64,000 nt of DNA. Source: Bacteroides sp. GTDB taxonomy: Bacteria; Bacteroidota; Bacteroidia; Bacteroidales; Muribaculaceae. Positions 18,635 through 26,593 of this stretch are shown piece by piece. Positions within the stretch are counted from its first letter, which is position 1. Each line of letters begins with the position of its first letter. The stretch lies in contig JAAVBC010000028.1 of assembly GCA_014803765.1 (NCBI GenBank), forward strand, positions 1 through 64,000, written 5' to 3'. Below the pieces are notes generated by a model. It was given only the letters and a program-made list of their open reading frames with translations, ran no database searches and was not told the DNA's origin. Both the position numbers and the translations under genes were made by a program.

Positions 18635-18804
18635 TGATGAAACTGATTTACGCGGTTGACATTAAATTGGAAAATGCACCCGATAATCAGTGCTAATACA
18701 GCCGAACCGCCGAGCCACCATGTAGCGCTTACACTTGTGACAAAGCAAGAGATAATCAGAAGGATCGATCCGATCACATAAAAGAGTATTGACAGTGCTT
18801 TCAT
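18628..18804 (-). CDS. Small two-TM membrane protein
   Basis: A 58-residue ORF starting MKALSILFYVIG. Hydrophobic helices lie at about 4-24 and 28-47, and the tail is FNVNRVNQFHHY. It is convergent with the murU-like gene and overlaps its last 7 bases. The fully hydrophobic, non-repetitive composition and lysine after Met suggest a real gene. No family is recognised. A near-consensus -7 (TCCCTTTG) lies upstream. Confidence 0.55.
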   Translation of the reverse strand: MKALSILFYVIGSILLIISCFVTSVSATWWLGGSAVLALIIGCIFQFNVNRVNQFHHY

Positions 18805-18995
18805 AGTAGTAATGGTTATTAAAAGAGTCCCGATAGCTATCCCTGCAAAGGGATTGAAATATCGAAGGCTTTGATAGGTTATAATTTAATTATTTGTTTT
18901 GGCGTATTTGTGAAAATGAAGAGGGAGGATCAGCTCGATCTTCGCTTATATAACAAGCCCAGGGGCAAGAAAGATTACAATGAAATGTTAAAAAT

Positions 18996-19033
18996 AATAG
19001 CTGTCGTTGAATGGGAATTCTTCGGCAGCTATT
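18996..19033 (-). terminator. Terminator of prfA
   Basis: AATAGCTG pairs with CAGCTATT, with an adjacent partly paired inner stem and a long loop. On the minus strand it is followed by TATTTTT. It lies 35-70 nt past the prfA stop. Confidence 0.7.
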
Positions 19034-19067
19034 GTGTGTTGTATTATTTACTATTATGTATTATGCT

Positions 19068-20177
19068 TTAAAGCTCGGATGCTTTTAGTTTTTCTGCATT
19101 CTCGGCTATTATAAGAGCGTCTATACATTCCTGAATATCGCCGTCGAGAAAGGCGGGAAGATTGTAGATAGTATAGTTGATGCGATGATCTGTGATGCGA
19201 CCCTGAGGGAAATTGTAGGTGCGTATTTTAGCGGAGCGGTCGCCCGTGCTGACCATTGTCTTTCTCTTCGAAGCTATATCATCAAGATATTTCTGATGTT
19301 CCTTATCATAGATAAAAGAGCGCAGTCGGGATAAGGCTCTCTCTTTATTCTTAGGTTGGTCGCGGGTCTCCGTACACTCTATAAGAATCTCCTCCACGAC
19401 GCCCGTGTTAGGGTTCTTCCAATTATATCGCAGTCGGACGCCGGATTCCACCTTATTGACATTCTGACCACCTGCACCTCCGGATCGGAAAGTGTCCCAG
19501 CGAATTTCGCCCTCATGGATTTCAACATCAAACTCCTCCGCCTCGGGGAGTACTGCGACAGTAGCAGCCGACGTATGGACGCGTCCTTGAGTTTCTGTAG
19601 CGGGGACACGCTGCACTCTATGCACTCCGCTTTCATATTTCATAGTGCCGTAGACGCCGTCGCCCGTAAGTGTAAAAATAATTTCCTTAAAGCCGCCGGC
19701 AGCCCCTTCAGAAAAAGAAGAAATAGCAAGTTGCCACCCTTTGGATTCGGCATATTTCTGATACATTCTGAAGAGATCGCCTGCAAACAAAGCCGCCTCA
19801 TCGCCGCCAGTGCCACCACGTATTTCAACTATTGCATTCTTCGAGTCGTCCGGGTCAGCCGGAATGAGAAGTAATTTAATTTCTTCCTCCACCTTCGGAA
19901 GTTGCTCGCGAGTGTTATCAAGTTCCTCCTTAGCCATGGCGCGAAGGTCCTCGTCGGATTCAGTCGCGATAATTTCGCGGGACTCAGATTCAAGGTTAAG
20001 CAGATCCCGATAATGGCGAGTGGCTTCCACAATCTTTTCCAGATCGCGGTATTCCTTCGTAAGTTTAACGTAGCGTTTCTGATCCGATATGACAGAGGGG
20101 TCAGTGATAAGAGTTGCCACTTCATCAAAACGGGCGTCAATGCCATCAAGGCGTGTCAGGAGTGAATTATCGCTCAT
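19068..20177 (-). CDS. prfA: Peptide chain release factor 1
   Basis: Terminates translation at UAA and UAG. The catalytic GGQ loop is in RSGGAGGQNVNKVESGVRL. The stop-codon-reading tripeptide is PAT in VQRVPATETQG, which is RF1-type (PxT) rather than the RF2 SPF. At 369 aa it has family length. It is divergent from rpsP across a short intergenic region holding both promoters. Confidence 0.97.
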   Translation of the reverse strand: MSDNSLLTRLDGIDARFDEVATLITDPSVISDQKRYVKLTKEYRDLEKIVEATRHYRDLLNLESESREIIATESDEDLRAMAKEELDNTREQLPKVEEEIKLLLIPADPDDSKNAIVEIRGGTGGDEAALFAGDLFRMYQKYAESKGWQLAISSFSEGAAGGFKEIIFTLTGDGVYGTMKYESGVHRVQRVPATETQGRVHTSAATVAVLPEAEEFDVEIHEGEIRWDTFRSGGAGGQNVNKVESGVRLRYNWKNPNTGVVEEILIECTETRDQPKNKERALSRLRSFIYDKEHQKYLDDIASKRKTMVSTGDRSAKIRTYNFPQGRITDHRINYTIYNLPAFLDGDIQECIDALIIAENAEKLKASEL

Positions 20178-20270
20178 ATAAAAGAGAATAAGGATAAAAA
20201 CAGACTGAAAGCACCGGGAAAAATACAGCCGGGAGGTGCGGATTTCTGTGCGTTGCAGTCAAAAGCACTG

Positions 20271-20278
20271 CAAAATTA
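20271..20278 (-). promoter_or_regulatory. -7 element of prfA
   Basis: TAATTTTG on the minus strand, about 93 nt before the prfA ATG. No clear -33 box is seen, as a T-rich tract takes that place. Confidence 0.45.
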
Positions 20279-20307
20279 ACAAAAAAAGCTAAAAAGGGGG
20301 AATAAAA

Positions 20308-20339
20308 TTTGGTTGAATCGGAATAAAGCGTTAATTTTG
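20308..20339 (+). promoter_or_regulatory. Promoter of rpsP
   Basis: TTTG (20308-20311), a 20-nt spacer and TAATTTTG (20332-20339). The leader to the ATG is about 60 nt. Confidence 0.8.
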
Positions 20340-20405
20340 TGGCGCTAAAGAGAGGAGGCAATAAAAAATTCTCTCAACAACAATATAAATCAACCGGCAA
20401 GTTAA

Positions 20406-20948
20406 ATGGCAACCAAGATCAGATTGCAGCGTCATGGCCGTAAAGGCTACGCTTACTATCCCATCGTAATCGCCGATAGCAGGGCACCACGTGATGGTAA
20501 ATTTATTGAAAGGATAGGTTCATATAATCCGAACACTAATCCTGCTACAATAAGTTTGGACTTCGACCGTGCTTTGTATTGGGTAGAAGTAGGTGCGATT
20601 CCTACAGACACAGTTCGTTCACTCCTTTCAAAGGAAGGCGTAATGCTGATGAAGCATCTTCGTGGCGGCGTTAAGAAAGGCGCATTCACAGAAGAGGAGG
20701 CTCAGAAGCGTTTCGATGCCTGGAAGGCAGACCGCAACAAAGTTGCAGAAGCAGCAAAGGCAAAGAAGGACGCAGCAGCAGCTGACGACGCAAAGAAGCG
20801 TTTCGAGGCTGAGGCAGAAAAGAATCGTCTGAAAGGCGAAGCAGTAGCAAAGAAGAAAGCTGAGAAGCTCGCAGCAGAAGAGGCAGCCGCTAAGGAAGCC
20901 CTCGAAGCAGAAGTAGCTGAAACAGAAACTGAAGCAGCTGCAGAGTAA
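20406..20948 (+). CDS. rpsP: 30S ribosomal protein S16 with long C-terminal tail
   Basis: Residues 1-80 are S16: [40 protein letters not shown] and [18 protein letters not shown]. Classical S16 is about 80-90 aa. This one continues to 180 aa with a lysine/alanine/glutamate-rich, predicted coiled or disordered tail (residues about 105-180; repeated [22 protein letters not shown]). The reading frame and codon use are continuous, so it is not a frameshift. Extended S16 tails are common in Bacteroidetes, but their role is not known to me. Confidence 0.95.
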   Translation: MATKIRLQRHGRKGYAYYPIVIADSRAPRDGKFIERIGSYNPNTNPATISLDFDRALYWVEVGAIPTDTVRSLLSKEGVMLMKHLRGGVKKGAFTEEEAQKRFDAWKADRNKVAEAAKAKKDAAAADDAKKRFEAEAEKNRLKGEAVAKKKAEKLAAEEAAAKEALEAEVAETETEAAAE

Positions 20949-20976
20949 AAAAAGTCTTAAAAAAGTTGCGAAAAAA

Positions 20977-21008
20977 TTTGTGAGAATCAAAAAAAGTTCG
21001 TAACTTTG
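20977..21008 (+). promoter_or_regulatory. Promoter of tRNA-Glu
   Basis: TTTG (20977-20980), a 20-nt spacer and TAACTTTG (21001-21008). It matches the consensus fully and lies about 50 nt before the mature tRNA. Confidence 0.85.
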
Positions 21009-21058
21009 CAGAGCAAAAGGGAGATAAGCCGAGAGCTTTCTCAGTGATTCTCCCGCAT

Positions 21059-21130
21059 GGCCGATTAGTGTAGCGGTTAGCACGCCACCCTCTCACGGTG
21101 GAGACTCGGGTTCGAGTCCCGGATCGGCTA
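21059..21130 (+). tRNA. tRNA-Glu (anticodon CTC)
   Basis: A 72-nt cloverleaf. Acceptor GGCCGAT pairs with ATCGGCT, with a G-U first pair. The anticodon stem CCACC/GGTGG encloses loop CTCTCAC, and the T loop is TTCGAGT. Discriminator is A and CCA is not encoded. Flanked by its own promoter and a strong terminator. Confidence 0.95.
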
Positions 21131-21133
21131 CTT

Positions 21134-21163
21134 AAGGACTATCTTCGGATAGTCCTTTTTTTG
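21134..21163 (+). terminator. Terminator of tRNA-Glu
   Basis: AAGGACTATC pairs perfectly with GATAGTCCTT around a TTCG tetraloop, followed by a T-run. Confidence 0.95.
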
Positions 21164-21180
21164 TTTTCAGGCTGATGGAG

Positions 21181-21240
21181 ATTTATGGGAGTTAATGGGA
21201 ACTTATAGGAATCTATAGGAGCTTATAGGAATTTATAGGA
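21181..21240. repeat. Six tandem 10-bp repeats
   Basis: Six contiguous 10-bp units with consensus near RYTTATAGGA: atttatggga, gttaatggga, acttatagga, atctatagga, gcttatagga, atttatagga. The period equals about one helical turn. They lie between the tRNA-Glu terminator and the next terminator, with no ORF. Confidence 0.9.
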
Positions 21241-21256
21241 AGGATGGGATTAATAA

Positions 21257-21295
21257 TTGAAGAGCCCGGATGCGAGTTGCAGCCGGGCTCTTCAA
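21257..21295. terminator. Terminator of the MFS-rsmE-TPR operon
   Basis: TTGAAGAGCCCGG pairs perfectly with CCGGGCTCTTCAA around a 13-nt loop. It sits about 55 nt past the TPR stop on the minus strand and lies between convergent units. Confidence 0.8.
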
Positions 21296-21350
21296 TATTG
21301 GGATTTTTGATTTTTAAGAGGAGATTCTTTTAGACAGGATATTTTCTATG

Positions 21351-22886
21351 TTATTTCAGGAGATGACGGATCGGCGCGATTGTCTGCCAAGGGGTAGATG
21401 AGCTCTTGAGTAGGTATTGATTCTGGAATCCGGCGTAACGCGCTTTCTCGAGCATCTCATGTGCTTTCTCAAGATCTCCTGTCTGTGCGTAATAGACAGC
21501 TGTCCAATACAAGGAGTCGGGGTCAGAGTTGGAGAGGAGACCGGATGCCACAGTAGTGTCGCCATCAAGCTTTTTGCCATTCTTTGCTTGAGCAATACCC
21601 TTGATAGCAATGTCGCGCGGAGTGCGTGCATCGTTGAGAATTATACGGTTGAAATCTCCGATTGCTCCCTTGCTGTTAGAAGCCATTTCCTGATTGACAT
21701 ACGCTCTGAGCAAGAGCCCTTCCATATTATCCGGGGCAGACATTACGACTTCATTCAGCGTAGTCAGCGCCCCATCTTTATCAGAAAGGGCAATCTGGAC
21801 CTCACTCTTTGTGAGGAGCGGATCAATTGAATTGGGCGCGGCTTTCACTGCTTTCTCGGCTTCAACGAGGGCTGCTGCATTATCTCCCTTTGCCAGTGCA
21901 ATATCGGAAGCCACAATGTAGGCTTCTGCAGAGGGAGAGAGCTGCAAGGATTTTTCTATTGCATCAGCTGCCTTATCAAGATCGTTGAGGCCAAGCTGAG
22001 CTTTCGCAAGACCAAGATATACACCGGCAGTGCGTGCCTCGGGATAAGTCAGTAATTGATCGAAAGCTACGACTGCCTGACTGTAATTGCCACTCTGCTC
22101 GGCAATGTTGCCTTTTAGGAAAAGGACAGGAAGTTTGTTTTCGGATTTATCGATAGCGAAATCCAACGCCATTGCCACGGCATTATAGTTTTTCTCGGCA
22201 AGAGAAATAAGAGAATTGAGCGCACGATCTGAATTTTCAGAAAGAGTAAACCCGACCAGATAATTCGTAGCGGCATTTTCGGGCTGATTCATGTCGAGGA
22301 AAAGGTCGCCGAGCCTGCAATATGTAATATAATTGGAGGGGTCAGCTTTTTCCGCTTCCTTCATCAGATCTTCAGCCTCAGTATAATTTTCCAGCATGAT
22401 GCATGCTTTTGCCATACCGAAATATGCCTCCTGGCTGCGAGATTTCATAGTCTGCATAGAGGAGAATGTGCGATAAGCATCCTGCGGCTGCTTATTATAC
22501 AGGAGGATATTGCCCTTCTTATATACGTTAGCATAATTATCGGGCTGCAGTGCGAGAGCATTATTTATGGCTGTCAGTGCCAATTCATAATTGCCGGTTT
22601 CGACGGCAGCATCGGCGAGGAGTGTGAATTCACTCAGGCGCAGATCTTTCTCCTTTGCAGGAGTGTATTCAATTGCTTTGGTGAGATCGTTGAGAGCGTT
22701 GTCATACTGCGAAATGCGGTAATACTGGGCAGCCCGCTCATAAAGTGTATTGTAATCCTTGGGATTCTGTTGAAGTATCTCGTTATAGCCGTTGAGCATA
22801 GCCCGCGTGATGGGGTTGATCTGCTGGGCGGAACAAAATAAAGAAGCTCCTACAGCAAGCATACAAAAGGGACGTAGAATTTTCAT
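21351..22886 (-). CDS. Exported TPR-repeat protein
   Basis: 511 aa with a signal peptide (MKILRPFCMLAVGASLFCSA) and then about a dozen tetratricopeptide-like repeats, for example AAVETGNYELALTAINNALA and AKAQLGLNDLDKAADAIEKS. It probably acts in protein-protein interaction in the periplasm or outer membrane. It follows rsmE by 15 nt, so it is the third gene of the MFS-rsmE-TPR unit. It shares no evident specific function with them and differs in sequence from the TPR protein at 7.9-9.6 kb. Confidence 0.82.
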   Translation of the reverse strand: MKILRPFCMLAVGASLFCSAQQINPITRAMLNGYNEILQQNPKDYNTLYERAAQYYRISQYDNALNDLTKAIEYTPAKEKDLRLSEFTLLADAAVETGNYELALTAINNALALQPDNYANVYKKGNILLYNKQPQDAYRTFSSMQTMKSRSQEAYFGMAKACIMLENYTEAEDLMKEAEKADPSNYITYCRLGDLFLDMNQPENAATNYLVGFTLSENSDRALNSLISLAEKNYNAVAMALDFAIDKSENKLPVLFLKGNIAEQSGNYSQAVVAFDQLLTYPEARTAGVYLGLAKAQLGLNDLDKAADAIEKSLQLSPSAEAYIVASDIALAKGDNAAALVEAEKAVKAAPNSIDPLLTKSEVQIALSDKDGALTTLNEVVMSAPDNMEGLLLRAYVNQEMASNSKGAIGDFNRIILNDARTPRDIAIKGIAQAKNGKKLDGDTTVASGLLSNSDPDSLYWTAVYYAQTGDLEKAHEMLEKARYAGFQNQYLLKSSSTPWQTIAPIRHLLK

Positions 22887-22901
22887 ATAATATGTGTTAT
22901 C

Positions 22902-23639
22902 TTACTTGTTAATATTTGCCGTCGCGTTTATAAAGTGGATCATATCGATTCCAACGAGAGCGGCAGTTTCTGTCCTGAGCCGATTGTCGCCAAATGTGAC
23001 AGGGATAAAACCGGCATCAACGGATTTCTTTACTTCCTCGGGTGAGAAATCGCCTTCAGGTCCAATCATAATGACTACATTCTTGCCGGGTTTATATTCC
23101 TGAATAAGTCTTCTGAGCGGGTATTCCTTATCGCAATATCCCATGAATTTCATGGCTGACTTACCCGGCTCTTCCAGCGTTATCTCCTTAATAAAAGATA
23201 GAATAGGAGTCGGCTCATCTATACGAGGAAGAAAGGTCTTAAGGCTTTGTTTCATTGCTGAAACCGCAATCTTTTGGAGGCGTTCGGTTTTGAGAACTTT
23301 ACGTTCGCTGTGAGTACAGATGATCGGTACTATTCTATTAATCCCGATCTCCACAGCCTTTTCTGTCAGCCATTCCATTCTGTCCATGTTTTTTGTCGGG
23401 GCAACAGCAAGGATTATATTGACATCCCAGCTTGGCGGAATAATCTCAGAGGAGATAATCTCCACCATTACACCGCGAGGATTTGGATCGAGAATGCGGC
23501 AAAGCAAACGCGATCCTTCTCCATCAATGACATGGATTTCATCTCCGGCGCGATGACGCAGCACACGCACACAGTGTGCCGACTCATCCTGAGGGAGAGT
23601 AGCTGTCGATTTTATGTCCGGGGCAAAGAATTGTATCAT
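22902..23639 (-). CDS. rsmE: 16S rRNA m3U1498 methyltransferase
   Basis: Methylates U1498 of 16S rRNA using S-adenosylmethionine. It is a SPOUT/RsmE-type enzyme of 245 aa. An N-terminal PUA-like part is followed by the knot, with MIGPEGDFSPEEV and FGDNRLRTETAAL, the AdoMet-binding trefoil loops. ILAVAPTKNMDRMEWLTEKA is the family signature in the middle. Its ATG overlaps the stop of the nucleoside transporter by one base (TAATG). Confidence 0.93.
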   Translation of the reverse strand: MIQFFAPDIKSTATLPQDESAHCVRVLRHRAGDEIHVIDGEGSRLLCRILDPNPRGVMVEIISSEIIPPSWDVNIILAVAPTKNMDRMEWLTEKAVEIGINRIVPIICTHSERKVLKTERLQKIAVSAMKQSLKTFLPRIDEPTPILSFIKEITLEEPGKSAMKFMGYCDKEYPLRRLIQEYKPGKNVVIMIGPEGDFSPEEVKKSVDAGFIPVTFGDNRLRTETAALVGIDMIHFINATANINK

Positions 23640-25039
23640 TAATTTTCTACAAAGCCATCGCCTGCAGCTTCAAATTCCTCTGCTTTGTCAACAGAAATTT
23701 TCGGTTTGTCAGCGGGCGTACGGAAGATGAATATGAAGAGGAGTGCTACAATCAAAGCATATCCGGCGAAGATTGACCAGGTAGTGGTCCAATCGCCGAC
23801 CATATAATCTCCTTGATATTGACAATAAGAGTTGACGATAGCGCCGGCAGCGAGCATACCGAGAGTAGCTCCAATGCCATTGGTCATCAACATGAAGAGT
23901 CCCTGAGCGGAAGCCTGCATGCTGGGAGCTGTCTGCTGCTCAACGTAGAGGGCTCCGCTGACGTTGAAGAAGTCGAAGGCTACGCCGTAGACGATCATTG
24001 AGATGATGAAGAGTATAACTCCCGGCATGGCGGGTCCGCCGATTGCAAAGAACCCGAATCTCAGAACCCATGCGAACATAGCGATCAGCATCACATTCTT
24101 TATGCCGAACTTTTTAAGGCAGAAAGGTATCAGCAGGATGCAACAAGCTTCTGAAATCTGGCTCAGAGAAGTGAGGAGTGTTGCATTGTTGGCAGCGAAG
24201 GAATCCATATATTGCGGGAAAGCCTTAAAGGAGGTGATGAATGGCGTGGCATATCCGTTGGTGATCTGAAGAGAGACGCCCAAAAGCATGGAGAATATAA
24301 AGAATATTGCCATTCTGCGAGAGCGGAAGAGTGAGAAGGCATCGAATCCAAGAGATTCCGCAATTGATTTCTTTTTATCGGCTGCGCGTGTGGCAGAGAG
24401 CGGACATGCAGGGAGAGTGAAGCAGTAAGTTGCCAGCAGGAGTCCTAAGATTGCACATACGGCAAGCTGATTGACTGTGTATTGGAATCGAGGATCAAAA
24501 GATGAATTATCTCCAAGCGGATTGCTGAGCATATATCCCCATTCTCCATCGCAAATATAGAAACCATTGACAAACCACATTGCTGCAATGAATCCGACCG
24601 TGCCGAGGACGCGGATGGGAGGGAAATCCTTGATAGTGTCCATCCCATTACGTTTAAGAATGGAGAATGCTACGGTGTTAGCCAGCGCTATTGTCGGCAT
24701 AAAGAAGGCAACGGAAAGGGTGTAAAGGGAGAAGATTGTTGCGAACTCTATTCCACCGGGATTAGCAAAACCATACCACCAGGCAGCTCCCATGAACAGA
24801 GCAGCCAAAAGATGGCAGAGTCCGAGAAGACGCTGCGGTTGTATGACTTTATCAGCGAGAATACCCATCAGAGCGGGCATAAAAATAGAGACTACTCCCT
24901 GGATTGCATAAAAGTAGGAGATTTGTCCGCCGAGTCCGTTAGCACCAAGGTAGTTGCCAATACAGGTTAGATAAGAACCCCAGATTGCGAACTCAAGAAA
25001 GTTCATGGCAGCGAGTTTGGTTTTGATATTGGATGCCAT
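23639..25039 (-). CDS. Nucleoside:H+ symporter-type MFS permease
   Basis: 466 aa with about 12 hydrophobic helices. The N-terminus MNFLEFAIWGSYLTCIGNYL and the region GIGATLGMLAAGAIVNSYC resemble the NHS (NupG/XapB) family of nucleoside transporters. It probably imports purine or pyrimidine nucleosides. The distant purine nucleoside phosphorylase gene at 62.4 kb could use the substrate, but there is no operon link. It has a full promoter upstream and a one-base overlap with rsmE. Substrate is inferred from family only. Confidence 0.85.
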   Translation of the reverse strand: MASNIKTKLAAMNFLEFAIWGSYLTCIGNYLGANGLGGQISYFYAIQGVVSIFMPALMGILADKVIQPQRLLGLCHLLAALFMGAAWWYGFANPGGIEFATIFSLYTLSVAFFMPTIALANTVAFSILKRNGMDTIKDFPPIRVLGTVGFIAAMWFVNGFYICDGEWGYMLSNPLGDNSSFDPRFQYTVNQLAVCAILGLLLATYCFTLPACPLSATRAADKKKSIAESLGFDAFSLFRSRRMAIFFIFSMLLGVSLQITNGYATPFITSFKAFPQYMDSFAANNATLLTSLSQISEACCILLIPFCLKKFGIKNVMLIAMFAWVLRFGFFAIGGPAMPGVILFIISMIVYGVAFDFFNVSGALYVEQQTAPSMQASAQGLFMLMTNGIGATLGMLAAGAIVNSYCQYQGDYMVGDWTTTWSIFAGYALIVALLFIFIFRTPADKPKISVDKAEEFEAAGDGFVEN

Positions 25040-25126
25040 CGTGAGTTTCAGATTTAGATTGCTTATTAAGTTAGATATTTACAGTTGTAGGAATTGCCTG
25101 TGAAAGTCAAGGCAATTTATTAAAAA

Positions 25127-25157
25127 CAAAATTAAGGAATTCTGATGGTATTTGCAA
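25127..25157 (-). promoter_or_regulatory. Promoter of the nucleoside permease operon
   Basis: On the minus strand TTG (25155-25157), a 20-nt spacer and TAATTTTG (25127-25134). The leader is about 80 nt. Confidence 0.75.
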
Positions 25158-25210
25158 GTGAATAAGCGCTTAATACACATAAAAACATACAATAAAAACA
25201 CACAATAAAA

Positions 25211-25240
25211 AAAGTTCCTATGATCACTCACAGGAACTTT
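25211..25240 (-). terminator. Terminator of tRNA-Met
   Basis: AAAGTTCCT pairs with AGGAACTTT across a 12-nt loop. On the minus strand a long T-run follows. Confidence 0.9.
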
Positions 25241-25244
25241 TTTG

Positions 25245-25318
25245 TAGCGGGACCGAGAATTGAACTCGGGACCTCCGGGTTATGAATCCGACGCTCTAAC
25301 CAACTGAGCTATCCCGCC
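25245..25318 (-). tRNA. tRNA-Met (anticodon CAT)
   Basis: A 74-nt cloverleaf on the minus strand. Acceptor GGCGGGA pairs with TCCCGCT (G-U first pair). The D arm is AGCTCAGTTGGTTAGAGC, the anticodon loop TTCATAA and the T loop TTCAATT. CCA is not encoded. The anticodon stem lacks the three G-C pairs of initiators, so it is elongator-type; a CAT tRNA-Ile2 with lysidine cannot be fully excluded. Confidence 0.9.
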
Positions 25319-25369
25319 ATTAAACACTTTAAGCAATTTTGCATCTGAGTTGTTTCTCATTTGCGAGTG

Positions 25370-25401
25370 CAAAGGTAGTGAGTTTTTTTGAATCCGCCAA
25401 A
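25370..25401 (-). promoter_or_regulatory. Promoter of tRNA-Met
   Basis: On the minus strand TTTG (25398-25401), a 20-nt spacer and TACCTTTG (25370-25377). Confidence 0.85.
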
Positions 25402-25482
25402 TTTTGGAGTAAAAAAATGCATTTTTTTTTGACGGGTGAGTTTTTTCGGTCCCATCAAGTGGGTATATATTGGGTATATATA

Positions 25483-25513
25483 TTGTTTTATTCAAAGTTC
25501 TCTGTTAATTTTG
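25483..25513 (+). promoter_or_regulatory. Promoter of the lipoprotein-murB unit
   Basis: TTG (25483-25485), a 20-nt spacer and TAATTTTG (25506-25513). The start would be near 25520, compatible with the ATG at 25548. Confidence 0.75.
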
Positions 25514-25547
25514 TATTGAAGTTCTTTTTTGACTTCTTCCAATATAT

Positions 25548-26582
25548 ATGAATTTTATCAATAACAAGATATTTCACAGGTTGACCGATTGCCGGGCGTC
25601 TGTCGATTGGCGATATATGTGTGGCTGTGTAGGTGCGCGATATAAAGTTGCTTTCGCTTTCTGCGGTCTACTCCTTGCGGCAACCTTATTGACCTCATGT
25701 TTTACAGGAATTGAATCCACTGCAAAAATCAATCTTTCAAAAGAGGATAAGAAATTACTCAAGCCATCGGCGGAAGAGTTATTCCTGAGTGAGATCAAGC
25801 CCTTGAAAAGTAGCGAATGGATCCCGGGAAAACGTTTTTATGTGGCTGACTCAAAGGCTTCTATTCTGATGGATCAGAAGGTGAATGTAACGGGGGTAGA
25901 GGGACTTAATCCCGGTGATACCTTGATATATGAGGAATGTCGATACCCGATAGGTCCTGATGGAAGAAAACAGACGATCGTCGTGTTTTATCGCAATGGC
26001 GATCAATTTGAATTTTCTTCCTCAGGGGTTGCGAAAAGCGATAATGGCATAATGAGCGATATGATTCCCGGGGTGATTGATCTTGATATGATTGATGCAT
26101 CTCGTGCTAAACTTGTTAATAAAACTCTCTGGACTCTCTCCCGTATGTGGGAAGACGAAAAGGGGGGTAGACTTGAGGGACTGAAGTATGACAAAGTAAA
26201 AATTACATCGGTTGATGCCGGTTCAATGGTATTTCCTATTAAGGTCGGTTTTGTCGCGGATGATGGCAGAGAAGGATTCTATCATCTGAATTTCGGTAAT
26301 TCCGGTAAAGACAGTCATAGTTTCGCCAATATGTTCACTATGTCTGATCAGCGCAAACATTATCAATCAATTTCAGATAATGTATGGAAAAAGATTTGTC
26401 GGGGAGAAGTTGCAGTCGGAATGACAAAAGATGAAGTGAAGCTTGCAAAAGGGAATCCTTCGGAGGTTAATACAGGACATGACTATTCTCGGGCATTATT
26501 ATTATGGGGTTATCCGGATGGAAGCGTATTATATTTTGAAGATGGGATCCTGACCGGGATAAATACATATAAAAGAGAATAA
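25548..26582 (+). CDS. Lipoprotein with C-terminal BamE/SmpA-like domain
   Basis: 344 aa with a hydrophobic segment ending in a lipobox (ATLLTSC, Cys about 51). The start is uncertain: the ATG at 25548 gives an unusually long n-region, while an ATG at 25617 would give a standard lipoprotein signal. The last 60 residues (GEVAVGMTKDEVKLAKGNPS ... LLLWGYPDGSVLYFEDGILT) look like the SmpA/OmlA (BamE-type) fold, which occurs in envelope lipoproteins. The middle part is unrecognised. It precedes the MurB fusion by 11 nt and is probably co-transcribed. Confidence 0.72.
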   Translation: MNFINNKIFHRLTDCRASVDWRYMCGCVGARYKVAFAFCGLLLAATLLTSCFTGIESTAKINLSKEDKKLLKPSAEELFLSEIKPLKSSEWIPGKRFYVADSKASILMDQKVNVTGVEGLNPGDTLIYEECRYPIGPDGRKQTIVVFYRNGDQFEFSSSGVAKSDNGIMSDMIPGVIDLDMIDASRAKLVNKTLWTLSRMWEDEKGGRLEGLKYDKVKITSVDAGSMVFPIKVGFVADDGREGFYHLNFGNSGKDSHSFANMFTMSDQRKHYQSISDNVWKKICRGEVAVGMTKDEVKLAKGNPSEVNTGHDYSRALLLWGYPDGSVLYFEDGILTGINTYKRE

Positions 26583-26593
26583 AAGAATAAGTA

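Noticed and set aside
18871-19071. 66-aa plus-strand ORF between the murU-like gene and prfA
   Set aside because: It runs through the prfA terminator hairpin, has no family signal and a Tyr/Leu-rich end typical of AT-rich noncoding DNA.
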